Origin: Paracyclopina nana
Taxonomy: Eukaryota > Arthropoda > Copepoda > Cyclopoida > Cyclopettidae
Length of the DNA stretch: 64,000 nt
Direction: 5' to 3'
Assembly (NCBI GenBank): GCA_019096065.1
Contig: JAGUCH010000004.1
Span: 248,001 to 312,000, forward strand
Positions 22,701 to 33,800 of the stretch are shown one piece after another. The notes under the pieces were generated by a model that was not told the DNA's origin, ran no database searches, and saw only the letters and a program-made list of their open reading frames with translations. Position 1 is the first letter of the stretch; every line of letters begins with the position of its first letter. The position numbers and the translations under genes are program-made.

Positions 22701-25700
22701 ATCGGTCAAGATGGCTTCGTAGATGATTCCAGTGTAGTAGTCCAAGCCACGTGCAAGGCTCAGATCGAAGGAGACCACATCAGAGCAGCCAAAGAGCTCG
22801 GAGTACTTGAGGAAAAGCTTCATGTCTTCGAGGCCAGCCTTGGCACTTTTGCTCTTCTGCCCAAGATCCGAGGCGAGGAGTTGCTCGATGAGCTCCAGAC
22901 CTCCGCTCAGCTTGACATATTCGCCAATGCGATCCGCTGCAGCGGGCTCGAGGTTCTTTTCCTCCACCATCTCCTTCTTGACCTCTTCCCAGGGAGACTG
23001 GAAGAAATGAATAAATAAAAAAGGGGCGGCCGACCTTGGATCGACTAGAACATACTGTCCCTGGATCGACTGCAACTAATAGTCCCTGGATCGACTATGT
23101 GAACACACTGTCCTTGGATCGACTAGAAAGTACAGTACTTGTATCAATAGTCTTGACAGATAAGGACCTGTATCGACTAGAACGAACTGTACTTGCATCG
23201 AAAAACGGATTGGATCGACTAGAACATACTGTCCCTAGATCGACTGAAAAATAATTGTCCCTGAATCGACTATGAGAACACACTGTTCTTCGATCGACAA
23301 GACAGTTAAGTACTTGGATCGATAGTCTTGACAGATAAGGACATGAATCGACTAGAACTAATCGACAAGACAGTTAAGTACTTGGATCGATAGTCTTGAC
23401 AGATAAGGACATGAATAGACTAGAACTAATTTTACTTGCATCGAAGAACAGATTGGATCGACAACTATAACAAACAGTTCCTGAATAGAGTAGAGCTAAC
23501 CTGGTACTACTAGGAATATATCAAAAATTTCTTTTTATATATTCCAAAACCTAGACAGACACTTTGTCAATCTGGGGACGATTCGTTATGTTGATCCAAG
23601 GACTGTGCGTTCTCATAGTCGGTCATAGGACGGTTTGTCTTGCCTATACTGGTACTATTCGTTTTTACAGTTCATTTTTCTAGTCTAACTAAATACAGTA
23701 TGTTCTGGCCTATCTGAGGACTTTGTGTTTTAATAGTCGATACAAGGACATTTCGTTTCGTCGATCCAAGTCCTGTTTGTCGTAGTCTATCCACGGACGA
23801 TCCGTTGTCTATCCAAGGGTAGGAGTTCGAAAAAAGTACCTTGTCCAGCTTGTCGACTGAGGAGCAAATGGTCCTGAACATGCTGTCGGCCACACCGCAG
23901 ACCTCGAAGATGCCATCGAGGATTTGCCGGTGGTTCACCTTGATGGTGAACTTGCCCACCTCCATCGCGTTCAAGATGTCTTTGACAATCTTGACACACT
24001 CAGCATCAGGAACCATGGCATCGTACTGACCAGCTATATCAAAATCCTGCAAGAAAATCAAACAATTAATTATTGAATTATTCAGTTTGATTCCTCCATT
24101 TGTGCCAAGTGTGCAAATTGTCCCCCAAACACCTTCGATTCAAAGAAAGTTTTGCACCTCACACCTTAAGTCAGGTGTGATTGCAACAAAAGTACACGCT
24201 TAAAGTTAACAGCACTGTGGGGCACTTGCCAGCCCTCAAACCCCTCAAAAAAATATGAATCTTGAAAGCTTCGATTCAAAGAAAGTTTTGCACCTTACAC
24301 CTAAAGGCGGGTGTGAATGCTACAAAAGTACAAGCTTAAAGTTAATAGCACTGTGGGGCACTTGCCAGCCCTCTAACCACTCAAAAAAATATGAATCTTG
24401 AAAGCTTCTATTCAAAGAAAGTTTTGCACCTTAACACCTAAAGGCAGGTGTGAATGCTTCAAAAGTACAAGCTTAAAGTTAATGACATTGTGTGGAACTT
24501 GCCAGCCCTCAAACCCCTCAAAAAATATGAATTTTGAAAACTTTGATTCAAAAAAAAGTTTTGCACCTTAACACCTAAAGGCAGGTGTGAATGCAACAAA
24601 AGTACAAGCTTAAAGTTAATGACATTGTGTGGAACTTGCCAGCCCTCAAACCCCTAAAAAAATATGAATCTTGAAAGCTTTGATTCAAAGAAAGTTTTGC
24701 ACCTTAACACCTAAAGGCAGGTGTGAATGCTACAAAAGTACATGGTTTAAGTTAACAGCACTGTGGGGCACTTGTCAAAAAAATATGAATCTTTAAAGCT
24801 TCGAGTTTAAGAAAGTTTTGCACCTTTCACCTAAAGGCAGGTGTGAATGCTACAAAAGTACATGCTTGAAATTAATAGCACTGTGGGCCACTTGCCAGCC
24901 CTCAAAAAAGTGAATCTTGAAAGCTTCGATTTAAAGAAAGTTTTGCACCTTACACCTAAAGGCAGGTGTGAATGCTACAAAAGTAAAAGCTTAAAGTTAA
25001 TGACACTGTGGGGGCACTTGCCAGCCCTCAAACCCCTCAAAAAAATATGAATCTTGAAAGCTTCGATTCAAAGAAAGTTCTACACCTTGCACCTAAAGGC
25101 AGGTGTGAATGCTACAAAAGTAAAAGCTTAAAGTTAATGACACTGTGGGGGCACTTGCCAGCCCTCAAACCCCTCAAAAAAATATGAATCTTGAAAGCTT
25201 CGATTCAAAGAAAGTTCTACACCTTGCACCTAAAGGCAGGTGTGAATGCTACAAAAGTAAAAGCTTAAAGTTACTAGCACTGTGGGGCACTTCCCAGCCC
25301 CCAAACAACTAAAAAAAAAATATGAATTTTAAGAGCTTGCTCCCAACACAAAAAAACCTAAAGGAAATGAGGATTACACATTGGTAGAATTCTCGGTATC
25401 TTCCTCGGCTGATGGATGGGTTGTCCCGTCGGTAGACCTTGGCCAGTTGGTACCGCTTGATGCTGCTGATTTTGCTCATTGCCACATAGCGGGCAAAGGG
25501 GACGGTGAGGTCGTAGCGCAGAGACAAGATCTCCCCTCCCTGATCCTTCAGGTCATATATAAGCTTGGAGTCCTCGCCATATTTGCCCGTGAGCACCTCC
25601 TTGAGCTCGAACACTGGCGTGTCAATGGTGACGGCTCCGTGACGCTTGAACACATCCACGATCTTCCTCATCACCTTCTCGCGAATGGCCATTTGCTCAG

Positions 25701-26144
25701 GCTGGAAGTCTCGGGTGCCCTTGGCAGTCTTGAGGATCAGCTTGCCCGGTGGCTGAATAGCTTCGTCGCCACCAAGGCTCAACTTCAAGGCTTTCAGCTT
25801 GTCAACCTCGGCCTCGATCTGAAAGAGAAGCGATGAGTGTCAAGAAACGGCCTTTAAATCCAAACCAGTTACCGTGACACGAGGTTTGCTCGGCGACGTT
25901 TTCAGGCTCATCATGAGCACAGTTCGACTTGAGTTGGCCGACAGCAGCCGCGAGTATGTCATGCAAGCCATCTTATTATGATTTTGCCTTATTGTGATGT
26001 TTCAGAAAAGGTCAAAGCTCGAGCGTGGATTTAATGAAAAACGAGTCTTACCGTCGCCTTTTCGGCCTTTTGCTCTTTCAGCTTTCGCACAACGTCGCCC
26101 TGAGCTTTGATCTTTTCCAAAATTTCCTCTCTGTTGGCATCCAT
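19791..26144 (-). CDS. HARS1: Histidyl-tRNA synthetase, cytosolic isoform
   Basis: Class II enzyme that charges tRNA-His. Exons 26144-26052, 25818-25378, 24046-23840, 22997-22416 and 20000-19791 join in phase 0 to 510 aa (human 509). Exon 1 encodes a WHEP-type helix (residues 1-31 plus [12 protein letters not shown]). Also visible: [16 protein letters not shown]; motif 2 around [26 protein letters not shown]; the histidine-binding [11 protein letters not shown]; motif 3 [12 protein letters not shown] ... [10 protein letters not shown]; and an anticodon-binding domain ending KAILKES-like ([10 protein letters not shown]). The TAA stop overlaps an AATAAA signal (19787-19792). The start is 346 bp from the divergent IVD start. 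Every intron is filled by a different repeat. A second first exon at 25873-25971 would give a mitochondrial form. Confidence 0.96.
20035..21430. repeat. 'aagatcgaattcagc' minisatellite in the last HARS intron
   Basis: 20035-20815 is a dense array of ~20-bp units ('gattttaagatcgaattcag') organised near 20430-20810 into a higher-order unit of ~120 bp repeated three times almost perfectly. Many units carry an EcoRI site. Looser units continue at 21060-21430. Between them (20820-21055) lie ~60-bp repeats with 'aaatataaaaaaatggc' and 'ttttgctgctttaa'. Confidence 0.9.
21440..22410 (-). repeat. Three echoes of the HARS exon 4 3' edge
   Basis: The true exon end plus donor (22404-22475: 'cttactttgatgccagcgtc', 'gaggtttttctgagc') has three direct copies at ~21471-21560, 21783-21870 and 22101-22190, each with 'actttgatgccagcatcc' or a one-base variant. 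The spacing is 312, 318 and 303 bp. The whole ~310-bp unit, including intron sequence such as 'tctatcttcctcatgtttcc', is repeated. In the first two copies the donor GT has become GA/GC-like (ctcac); the third keeps a GTAAGT-like donor. Confidence 0.88.
23036..23825. mobile_element. Foldback-like element A, copy 2 (HARS intron 3)
   Basis: The left arm holds 'cttggatcgactagaac' and 'ccctggatcgactg' units (23036-23500); the right arm holds inverted units 'gatccaaggac', 'tagtctatccacgg' and 'tctatccaaggg' (23570-23825). It fills 94% of the 842-bp intron 22998-23839. A ~90-bp direct duplication (cagttaagtacttggatcga) lies at 23305-23400. Same family as 13985-14470. Confidence 0.75.
24100..25320. 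repeat. ~135-bp tandem array filling HARS intron 2
   Basis: About nine copies contain 'cacctaaaggcaggtgtgaa', 'gctacaaaagtacaagctta' and 'ggcacttgccagccctcaaa'. They cover nearly all of the 1331-bp intron 24047-25377. Two adjacent copies at ~25020-25270 are almost identical, which shows recent unit turnover. 'cacctaaaggcaggtg' is itself a short palindrome. Confidence 0.92.
25873..25971 (-). CDS. Alternative first exon of HARS: mitochondrial presequence
   Basis: An ATG at 25971 opens 33 codons that end exactly at a GTAACT donor in phase 0, the same phase as the WHEP exon. Spliced to 25818 it gives a 512-aa isoform. The peptide begins [20 protein letters not shown] and is rich in Arg, Ser and Thr with no acidic residue, as expected of a mitochondrial targeting sequence. 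It replaces the WHEP start. Known biology: many invertebrates make cytosolic and mitochondrial HisRS from one gene by alternative 5' exons. The exon has no obvious acceptor, so a separate promoter within 25972-26051 is likely. Confidence 0.8.
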
Positions 26145-26490
26145 GATGAAGTGTCAGAGAAAATCACCAACTTTTCCAAACACTTTTCCACGTTGCCAGT
26201 CCAATTTCCTAAGCAGCAGCAGAACTTTCAATCTGTTATGAATCAGAGTTACCAGATTGAAACCAGCTCAGAAAAATGGAGAAAATGGAGAGAAATCTAA
26301 AGATTAATCCAAATTGCCGCCTTTTTGCCCATATTTGAGCGCAAAATTGCCGTTTTCAAATGGCATTTTAACGGTTTTTAAAATTGTTCTAATTACTTTG
26401 TTAAGTTTGTTTACGTTTGGCCGTTTCGCGGAATTTTCAAAAATCCGGCGACTCTGACGGTTACACAAGAAATAAAAATAAACAAGAATT
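26145..26490. promoter_or_regulatory. Divergent promoter region HARS / IVD
   Basis: Only 346 bp separate the two start codons, which point away from each other. Both products are needed constitutively. No clear TATA box or named motif was identified. It must also hold both 5' leaders. Confidence 0.55.
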
Positions 26491-27768
26491 ATGCTATCGA
26501 GGAGAACCATTCAAAAGTTGGGTTGGCCGTGCAAAACGCTGCTCTCGGCCTCGAGGCCGGCAGCCACCAGCAGTCCGAGGCTGCTGAGCCACTACCCAAT
26601 TGATGACATCATTTTCGGGCTGACAGACGAGCAGCGACAGCTGAGGGAGACCATTTTCAATTTCTGCCAAAAAGAGCTTGCTCCACATGCGGACGGAATC
26701 GACAAGAACAACGGCTGGTCCGAGTTGAGGCCGTTCTGGAAGAAATTGGGCGACCTCGGGCTGCTTGGCATCACCGCCTCGTCGGACTATGGCGGGAGCG
26801 AAATGGGATACTTTGACCATGTCATCGCCATGGAGGAGCTGTCAAGAGCGTCCGGAGCGATAGCACTGTCATATGGAGCCCACTCCAACCTCTGCGTCAA
26901 CCAGATCAACCGGAACGGCACCGAGGAGCAGAAGGCCAAGTACTTGCCCAAGCTCTGCTCCGGCGACCACATGGGAGCCTTGGCCATGTCCGAGCCCGGA
27001 TCGGGCTCCGATGTCGTCTCGATGAAGACCACGGCCGAGAAAAAGGGAGACTACTACGTGCTCAACGGCTCCAAGTTCTGGATCACCAACGGGCCCGATG
27101 CTGACACGCTGGTCGTCTACGCCCGGACCGATCCGCAAGCGTCCAAGGCTCAGCACGGCATCTCTGCCTTCCTCGTCGAAAAGGGCATGGAGGGTTTCTC
27201 CACCGGGCTCAAGTTGGACAAGCTTGGCATCCGGGGATCCAACACTTCCGAGCTCATTTTCCAGGACTGCAAAGTCCCCGCGAAGAACATGCTTGGGCCC
27301 AAAAACAAGGGGATCTACGTGCTCTTCTCGGGTCTGGATTTGGAGAGACTGGTCTTGGCGGCTGGACCCGTGGGGATCATGCAGGCGGCCTGCGACGTAG
27401 CCTGGAATTATGCGCATGAGCGGAAGCAATTCGGCCAGAGGATCGGGGAATTCCAGATGATGCAGGCCAAGATGGCAGACATGTACACATCCTTGTCATC
27501 GAGCAGAAGTTACCTTTACAACGTGGCCAGGGCTTGCGACAAGGGCCATTTCAACAACAAGGACTGTGCTGGAGTCATTCTCTACTGCGCTGAGCAAGCG
27601 ACCAAAGTTGCCCTGGACGCCATCCAAATCCTGGGTGGAAATGGGTACATCAATGACTACCCCACTGGGAGATTCCTGAGGGATGCCAAGCTCTATGAAA
27701 TCGGAGCTGGCACGAGTGAAGTTAGAAGACTAGTCATAGGCAGAGCTTTGAATCAGGAATATCGCTGA
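26491..27768 (+). CDS. IVD: Isovaleryl-CoA dehydrogenase, mitochondrial
   Basis: Single uninterrupted exon of 425 aa (human IVD ~423-426). FAD enzyme of leucine breakdown that converts isovaleryl-CoA to 3-methylcrotonyl-CoA in the mitochondrial matrix and passes electrons to ETF. The first ~35 residues are Arg/Ser-rich without acids ([12 protein letters not shown]...), a presequence. Diagnostic stretches: [14 protein letters not shown] and [18 protein letters not shown] (flavin and substrate binding), [17 protein letters not shown], and [14 protein letters not shown], which carries the Glu at the IVD-specific catalytic position. The end, [19 protein letters not shown] ... [16 protein letters not shown], is typical of the family. 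Lack of introns and a higher GC than the flanks are notable; no poly(A) tract or target duplication marks it as a retrocopy. It ends 86 bp from the stop of the convergent thioredoxin-like gene. Confidence 0.96.
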   Translation: MLSRRTIQKLGWPCKTLLSASRPAATSSPRLLSHYPIDDIIFGLTDEQRQLRETIFNFCQKELAPHADGIDKNNGWSELRPFWKKLGDLGLLGITASSDYGGSEMGYFDHVIAMEELSRASGAIALSYGAHSNLCVNQINRNGTEEQKAKYLPKLCSGDHMGALAMSEPGSGSDVVSMKTTAEKKGDYYVLNGSKFWITNGPDADTLVVYARTDPQASKAQHGISAFLVEKGMEGFSTGLKLDKLGIRGSNTSELIFQDCKVPAKNMLGPKNKGIYVLFSGLDLERLVLAAGPVGIMQAACDVAWNYAHERKQFGQRIGEFQMMQAKMADMYTSLSSSRSYLYNVARACDKGHFNNKDCAGVILYCAEQATKVALDAIQILGGNGYINDYPTGRFLRDAKLYEIGAGTSEVRRLVIGRALNQEYR

Positions 27769-27853
27769 TCCAAATCATTCTCAATGCAGATCACCAAAAT
27801 AAGTTTATAAAGATATATAATACAGAAATCAAGATTTCAGGTGTATTTCAGCA

Positions 27854-30800
27854 TCATTTCTTCTTGGCCTTGGGCTTGGCTTTGGCCTTGGTAGGTGCAG
27901 GAGGAGGAGTGGCCTTTTTCTGGGCTTGAGCATCAATCCACTCCATGATTTCATCGTCTTGCTTCAAATCTCCGTAGAACACTGTGGGTTCACCCTTGAG
28001 GAAGTGCACAAGGCTTGGCAGAGACTCCAACTCATAGTCATCATCAATGCCGTCATCACAGATCTTGACAATTTCAACATTGAGCGAGTCCATGCGATCA
28101 TCAATCTCCTCCAGGACACGGAGGAGCTTTCGCGAAAAGATGTCGTCCTCCTCATAGAAAAAGACAAACATGCTTGGCTCGGAAGCCAACATCTTGGCCA
28201 ACATGAGATCATTGACTTCTTCAATCACATTGGGCATGAACAGGTTCTTGGCACTCGTCAACCACTTGAAAGTGGCCCGCTCTTGAGTCAAAGCCGCTGA
28301 ATACTTGACCGGATCACCGTTCCGGAAGAAGACCAATGCTGGAAACCGACTGAGCCAAAGCTCTCGAGCCTTGTCTAGTTGTTGGGTCATGACAAAGACA
28401 ATGCCATGCTCATCCAGAAGGGTGTCAATCCTTTCTAACCTGTCAATGACTTTTGAGCACTTGTCGCGATCCTCGTCATCAGCACAGAGCCCCGTGAAGA
28501 GGACAGCCACATACTCATGATCTTCAATGATGTCATCCAGCATGGCATTGGTGACTTCTTCTATGGCAGCAGAGTTCCTCTGCATGACCAGCCAATCCAG
28601 GACAGTTTGGACATTGCTCAGACCTGATCCTTGCGATGGGTAGACAAAAGGCACATCATTTTCATAGTAGACAAGCACAGGCGAGTCTTCGATGCCAAGC
28701 GACTCCCAAAGCTTTGTGTCAGAGACTTTGACCACATTGATGTCATTCTCCTTGCACTCATCATCGACAGTCTCCAAGTCCTCCAGGATGGCCAAGTCTG
28801 CAGGAGAGTCTTTGTTGTAGTAGATTGTGGCCACAAACTCCAGCCTGTCTTGAACCGACTCGAGGACTTCAGCATTGACCTCTTTGATCACCTGCTGTTG
28901 CAGCTCCTGAGTGACCCAGCCAAGAATTGTGGAGGGGTTTTTGAGGTCCCCATTGTACACCGATGGCACTCCATTCTCAAAGTAGACCAAAGAGGGGACC
29001 ATGGTCAAGCCAAAGTTCTCAACCACTCTCTCCTCGGAGCATCTGACAAATTCCACCTCTTCTTCGCTGAGAGACTCATCAATGGACTCGAGGGCTGTCA
29101 TGATATCCTCAATGTCTCCATCTTCAGCATCATAGAAGAATACGAGGACATCATCTTCAGATTCTATGATGTTCTTGAGCATGTCTTCAGTCACCTCTTC
29201 CACCACGCCCTCAACCTCAAGTGCATCAGTTCCACCCAACCAGTTGATGACTTCAATTGGGTTGGAAATGGAGCCTGGAAAATGGGGAGCTTAAACTAGT
29301 TTTTCAAGGGTCCTTGGACATATTTGAATGTCTTTGTTAGAATAAAGCAAATTAGGAGAGTAAGGAAATTAGGAAAGTGCACTCCAAAATTTGCTGGCAA
29401 CAAAAATTGTTAGCTACCAAATTTAGTCTTATGTTTAGTCTCGTCATAGGATGACTTCCTACTATCCTCAAGCATTCAAGATTGCCCATGGAATAGTTAT
29501 TTCAATTGGAATCATAGCCAACATCTTCAGCATGATGTTCATTGCCTTGAAGCTCAAGCTCAATGCAACAATCAAGCTAATCCTCTTTGCTGATGCAGCA
29601 ATCAACTTGGCTTGTGTCATTGTCACAGGCATAGGATATGTCCTAGTGATTGTGGTCCAGATCCAAACACCCATCGCTTGTGCAACTTATATCCTTCCGG
29701 AAGTCATAGCTTTCACCTGCTCATCCTTGATGACCTGCACCTTGTCCTATGTCAGATACCAAATGGCCTTCAAAGCATCGCAAGGGATAATCTATGACAA
29801 GCCAAGGTTGCGATACCAACTGTGGGCTTTCATAGCACTGCTATGCTTGTCACAAATAGCCATAGCTCTGTTGATAGCTAATTTCAACTTGGGCTATTCA
29901 ATAGCCCTAGTATATTGTTCTGGAGCAGAAAAGAGCTTGGTTGGAGTCATCACCTTTCTGCTACTTATGAGCGGATTTGGAATCGGGTTGTACTTCGACT
30001 TGGTCATGGTCAAGCTACTGCAGTCTCGGTCAAGAATTCAACCGATGGAAATGGTGGTCTGGTCATCTCAGCCACGCCTAAGTGCAAAATCCCCAAGGAA
30101 CATCTTGAGCAATTCAGTGCCAATAAGCTCAACTATTTTGAGTTCACTAGGGATTGCTTACGTGATGCTGGTATTCATAGCAACATTGCTCAATCGAAGT
30201 AAGAATGACTGGACAACAATCTTGACATTGGCTGGAGCCCTTCGAGCTGCATTCCACATGGTATGGAGCTTGACATTAATTGTCAAGTCAGCCAAAAAGC
30301 AGAAAATTGACTATCCAGACATTCCTAGAGGTCCTCAATACCATGACAATGTTACAACTGCTGACTGAACAGCATGTAGATCAACTAGTAATAACTTTTC
30401 CTTTTCTGTTGGCAACATTCGATGTTTGGTCATGTGAACCATGCCTATGTGCATAATGTGTCTAGTGTTGCTGAAGTCATCGATGTTTTTGTTGGGAGAA
30501 GTCACTAAAGCCTAAAATAGGGGTGGGTTTTAGGATCTATAGTAAAGATAGGTTTTAAAGCCTAAGCTTTTTTCTCCTAGGTTTTAAGATCTAAAGATTT
30601 GGATGTTAAAGCCGAACAACTAGATGTTAAGATCTAGTCACCTGGGTTTTAAGATCTACATTGGAAAAGCATCATTTTGTTGTACCTGGGTGTTTTGATC
30701 TAAAGGCGTAGGTTTTAAAGTCTAAAATGTTGGAGCATTAAATGTCAATTATCAAAACTTCACTAATAGCATTTCAGCATTTAGCATTTAATTTTTATGT

Positions 30801-33800
30801 AATGCTTGCTCAGGTTTTAGTTGGCAACATGGTTTTGAGAATACTTTTTTTTGTTCTGATGCAATAGATCTTAAAACCCACGCTGTTAGATCATAAAACC
30901 TAGGCCTTTAGATATTAAAACCCTAGCCTTTAGATATTAAAACCCATGATGAACTTTATTTGATTTTTCCACTTAGATCTTAGTACCCTGATGCCAAATC
31001 TGTAGGCTTTAAAACCCAATTTGTTAGATCGTAAAACCCACTTTGATTTTAGATCCTAAAACCCACCTCATTTTAGGCCTTATTGACGGCACCCTTTTTG
31101 TAAGTATGCTTTAAGAAAGGAACAAATGCCTAGACATTTGCGGATTGGGACCCATTCAAGCTTCATCTAGAACATTGCTTGATTGGAGTAAGAATGAATG
31201 GACAACTGTCTTGACAATGTCAGAAAAAATCAGCATTGTTGCAACAATGTTGCTATTATGTAACTCAAACCAATCAGTTGGGTTAGGTAATTGCTGAAAT
31301 AAACTAGTTGTACCTTCGAATCCCAAGTAGTGGCCATTCCTAAAAAGTCCCAAGGCTGGAAAATGGCTGACACCGTACTCCTTCTTGGCCATTTTCTTTT
31401 CTCTGGTCATGACAAATTCAATGCCAACATTGTTGACATCATCGTTGATGGTTTCAAGGCCAGCAAAGATGTTGTTAACTTTCTCCTGGCAGGCTTCATC
31501 ATCCTTGTCACATTTGCCCATCCAGAAGACAGCGACATAGGGGAACTTTTCAACTATGTCCTCAAGCATTGTTTCAGAGACAAGCTGAATGTTGTCGCCC
31601 ATTTTCCTGTTCCTGATCCACTTGAGGATCGCCTTGAAATTGGTCATGCTACCATCATACATGCCTGGAATTTGCCTTTTGAAGTAAATCAAGGCTGGAG
31701 TCTCATCCAGACCCTGTTGCAATGCTTTGCTGGAATCAGAGATCTTGACCAATGGCACACTGATGTCGTCACACTCATCATCCAGGTTTTCCATTTCAGA
31801 TACAAACTCATTGTCCTCATCCTTGTCATTGTCATAGAAAATGACAGCCAAATTATCCAAGCGTTCAATGAGCACATCCAGGATCGCTCCAGCAACTTCA
31901 TCAATCTCCTCCTTGGCCAAATTCTCATTGATCCAATTCAAAATCTCATTCTCCTCATCGAGTTCACCCTTGTAAACAATTGGCACCTGGTTGTGGAAGT
32001 GAACCAGGACAGGAGTGATGCCCAGACCATATTCTTTTTCCACCCCTTTTTCCGAACACTTGATGAGCTCAATGTCCTTCTCTTCAAGTTCATCGTCAAT
32101 ATGCTCAAGTTGGTCTATGACATCTTGGTCATTGAGATTGTTCTCTCTGTAGATGAAGACCATGACATCTGTTTCAGTCGATATGAACTGGTCCAACAGA
32201 TCACTGTTGACTTTTTCTATCTTTCCCTTGAGCAATAGGACTTCCTTGTCAGTGATCCACTCAAGAACTCCCAACTCATCTTCCAGATCTCCTTCATATG
32301 GTACATAATCACCATTCCTGAAGAGTCCCAAAGCAGGAAAGGTTCTCACATCCAGGGTTTTGGCAAATTCTCTCTCCTCGGTGGTGACCAACATGATGCC
32401 ATAGTCTTGAAGAGTGGAATCAACTTTCTCAAGCTCCTCCAGGATGGCAGCACATGGATCATCATCTTCGCAAGGACCACTAAAGAAAACTGCCAAGTAT
32501 TCTTGATCTTCAATGAGAATCTCAAGGATTTCCTCAGTCACTTGTTCAATGGTGTCTGTGGTCTTTTGCTCAATGAGCCACTCCAAAAGTGGCTTGACCA
32601 GTGTGAGATCACCATCATACATGGAGGGGATTTTGTTCTCAAAGTACAACAATCCTGGGAGACTGTCAATACCATAGCCAGTGGCTTCTGCAGCATCGCT
32701 GACTTTGACAAAGTCAATCTCGAACCTGCGACAATCATCATCAATCTTTTCAAGCTCATCCAGAATGGCCAGGTCTTGCTTGTCAGTAGGCTCATAGAAC
32801 AGGACAGCCATGGTTTTGCCCCGTTCAATCAACTTATCCAGCATTGACACAGTCAACTCCTTGATCTCTTCTTGTTTGAGTTCAGACAGCATCCATTTCA
32901 AAATGGCATCATCATTCAAAAGATCCCCCTTGTACAGCTCAGGAACTCCATTTTCAAAGTAGACCAAGCTTGGCAAATCTTCAATTCCAAATGCCTCAAT
33001 GGCACCATCATCAGAGATCTTCACCAGAGGCATATCTTGCTTGTCCAGCTTTTCATCAATCTGCTCAAGCTCTTCAAGGATTGTGAATGCATCTGTATCC
33101 CCTTCCTCGTAGAAGAAGACAAATGCATCATCTTCTTCCTCAAGGATATTCTCAAGCATAGCAAGATTGACCTCATCAATGACTCCCACAATCTTGAGAG
33201 TTTCCTCATCAGTGAACCATTCATAGATGTCCTTCTCATTGTGATCTTCGCCTTGATACTGGACAAATTGCCCATTGCGAAAAAGTCCTACTGCAGGAAA
33301 CTCACGAATTCCATTGTCTATGCCAACCTGTTCATCTTTGGTTGTCACAAGCATGATGCCAATTTCATCAAGGTCCTCATCAATAGTCTCCAAATCTGCA
33401 AGGACTTCATCACAATCAACTTCTTTGTTGTTGGCACAATCTCCTCGGAAGTAAACAGCCACATATTCATGAGCATCAACCAGATCAGTTAGCATTTCAT
33501 CGGTGACCTCTTCGATAAGAGCTTCAGTTTGTTGCTTCAAAATCCACTCGAGAACTTGGTCAGGGTCCTCAAAGTCTCCCACCATCAGTGAAGGAACATT
33601 CTTATGGATGAACATGGCCACTGGCTGATCCTTAAGGCCATATTTTTCAGATTCTGAGGCATCATTGATCTTGACGATTCCAATGCCATTGTCAGCGCAG
33701 TCCTCAGCAATCCTCTGGAGATTCTCCACGCTGGGATCATCCTCCATGTCATAGAAAATCACAGCCAAATTCTCCATTTTCTCAGTCAGCTTGCTCAAGA

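Noticed and set aside
26491-27768. IVD as a processed retrocopy
   Set aside because: It lacks introns, but there is no poly(A) tract or direct repeat, the reading frame and presequence are intact, and it sits in a divergent promoter pair; other genes here are also intronless.
31330-32238. 302-codon + strand frame, plus several others to 35986
   Set aside because: Antisense frames of the large acidic module exon; no protein-like domains, while the minus strand is one continuous repeat protein.
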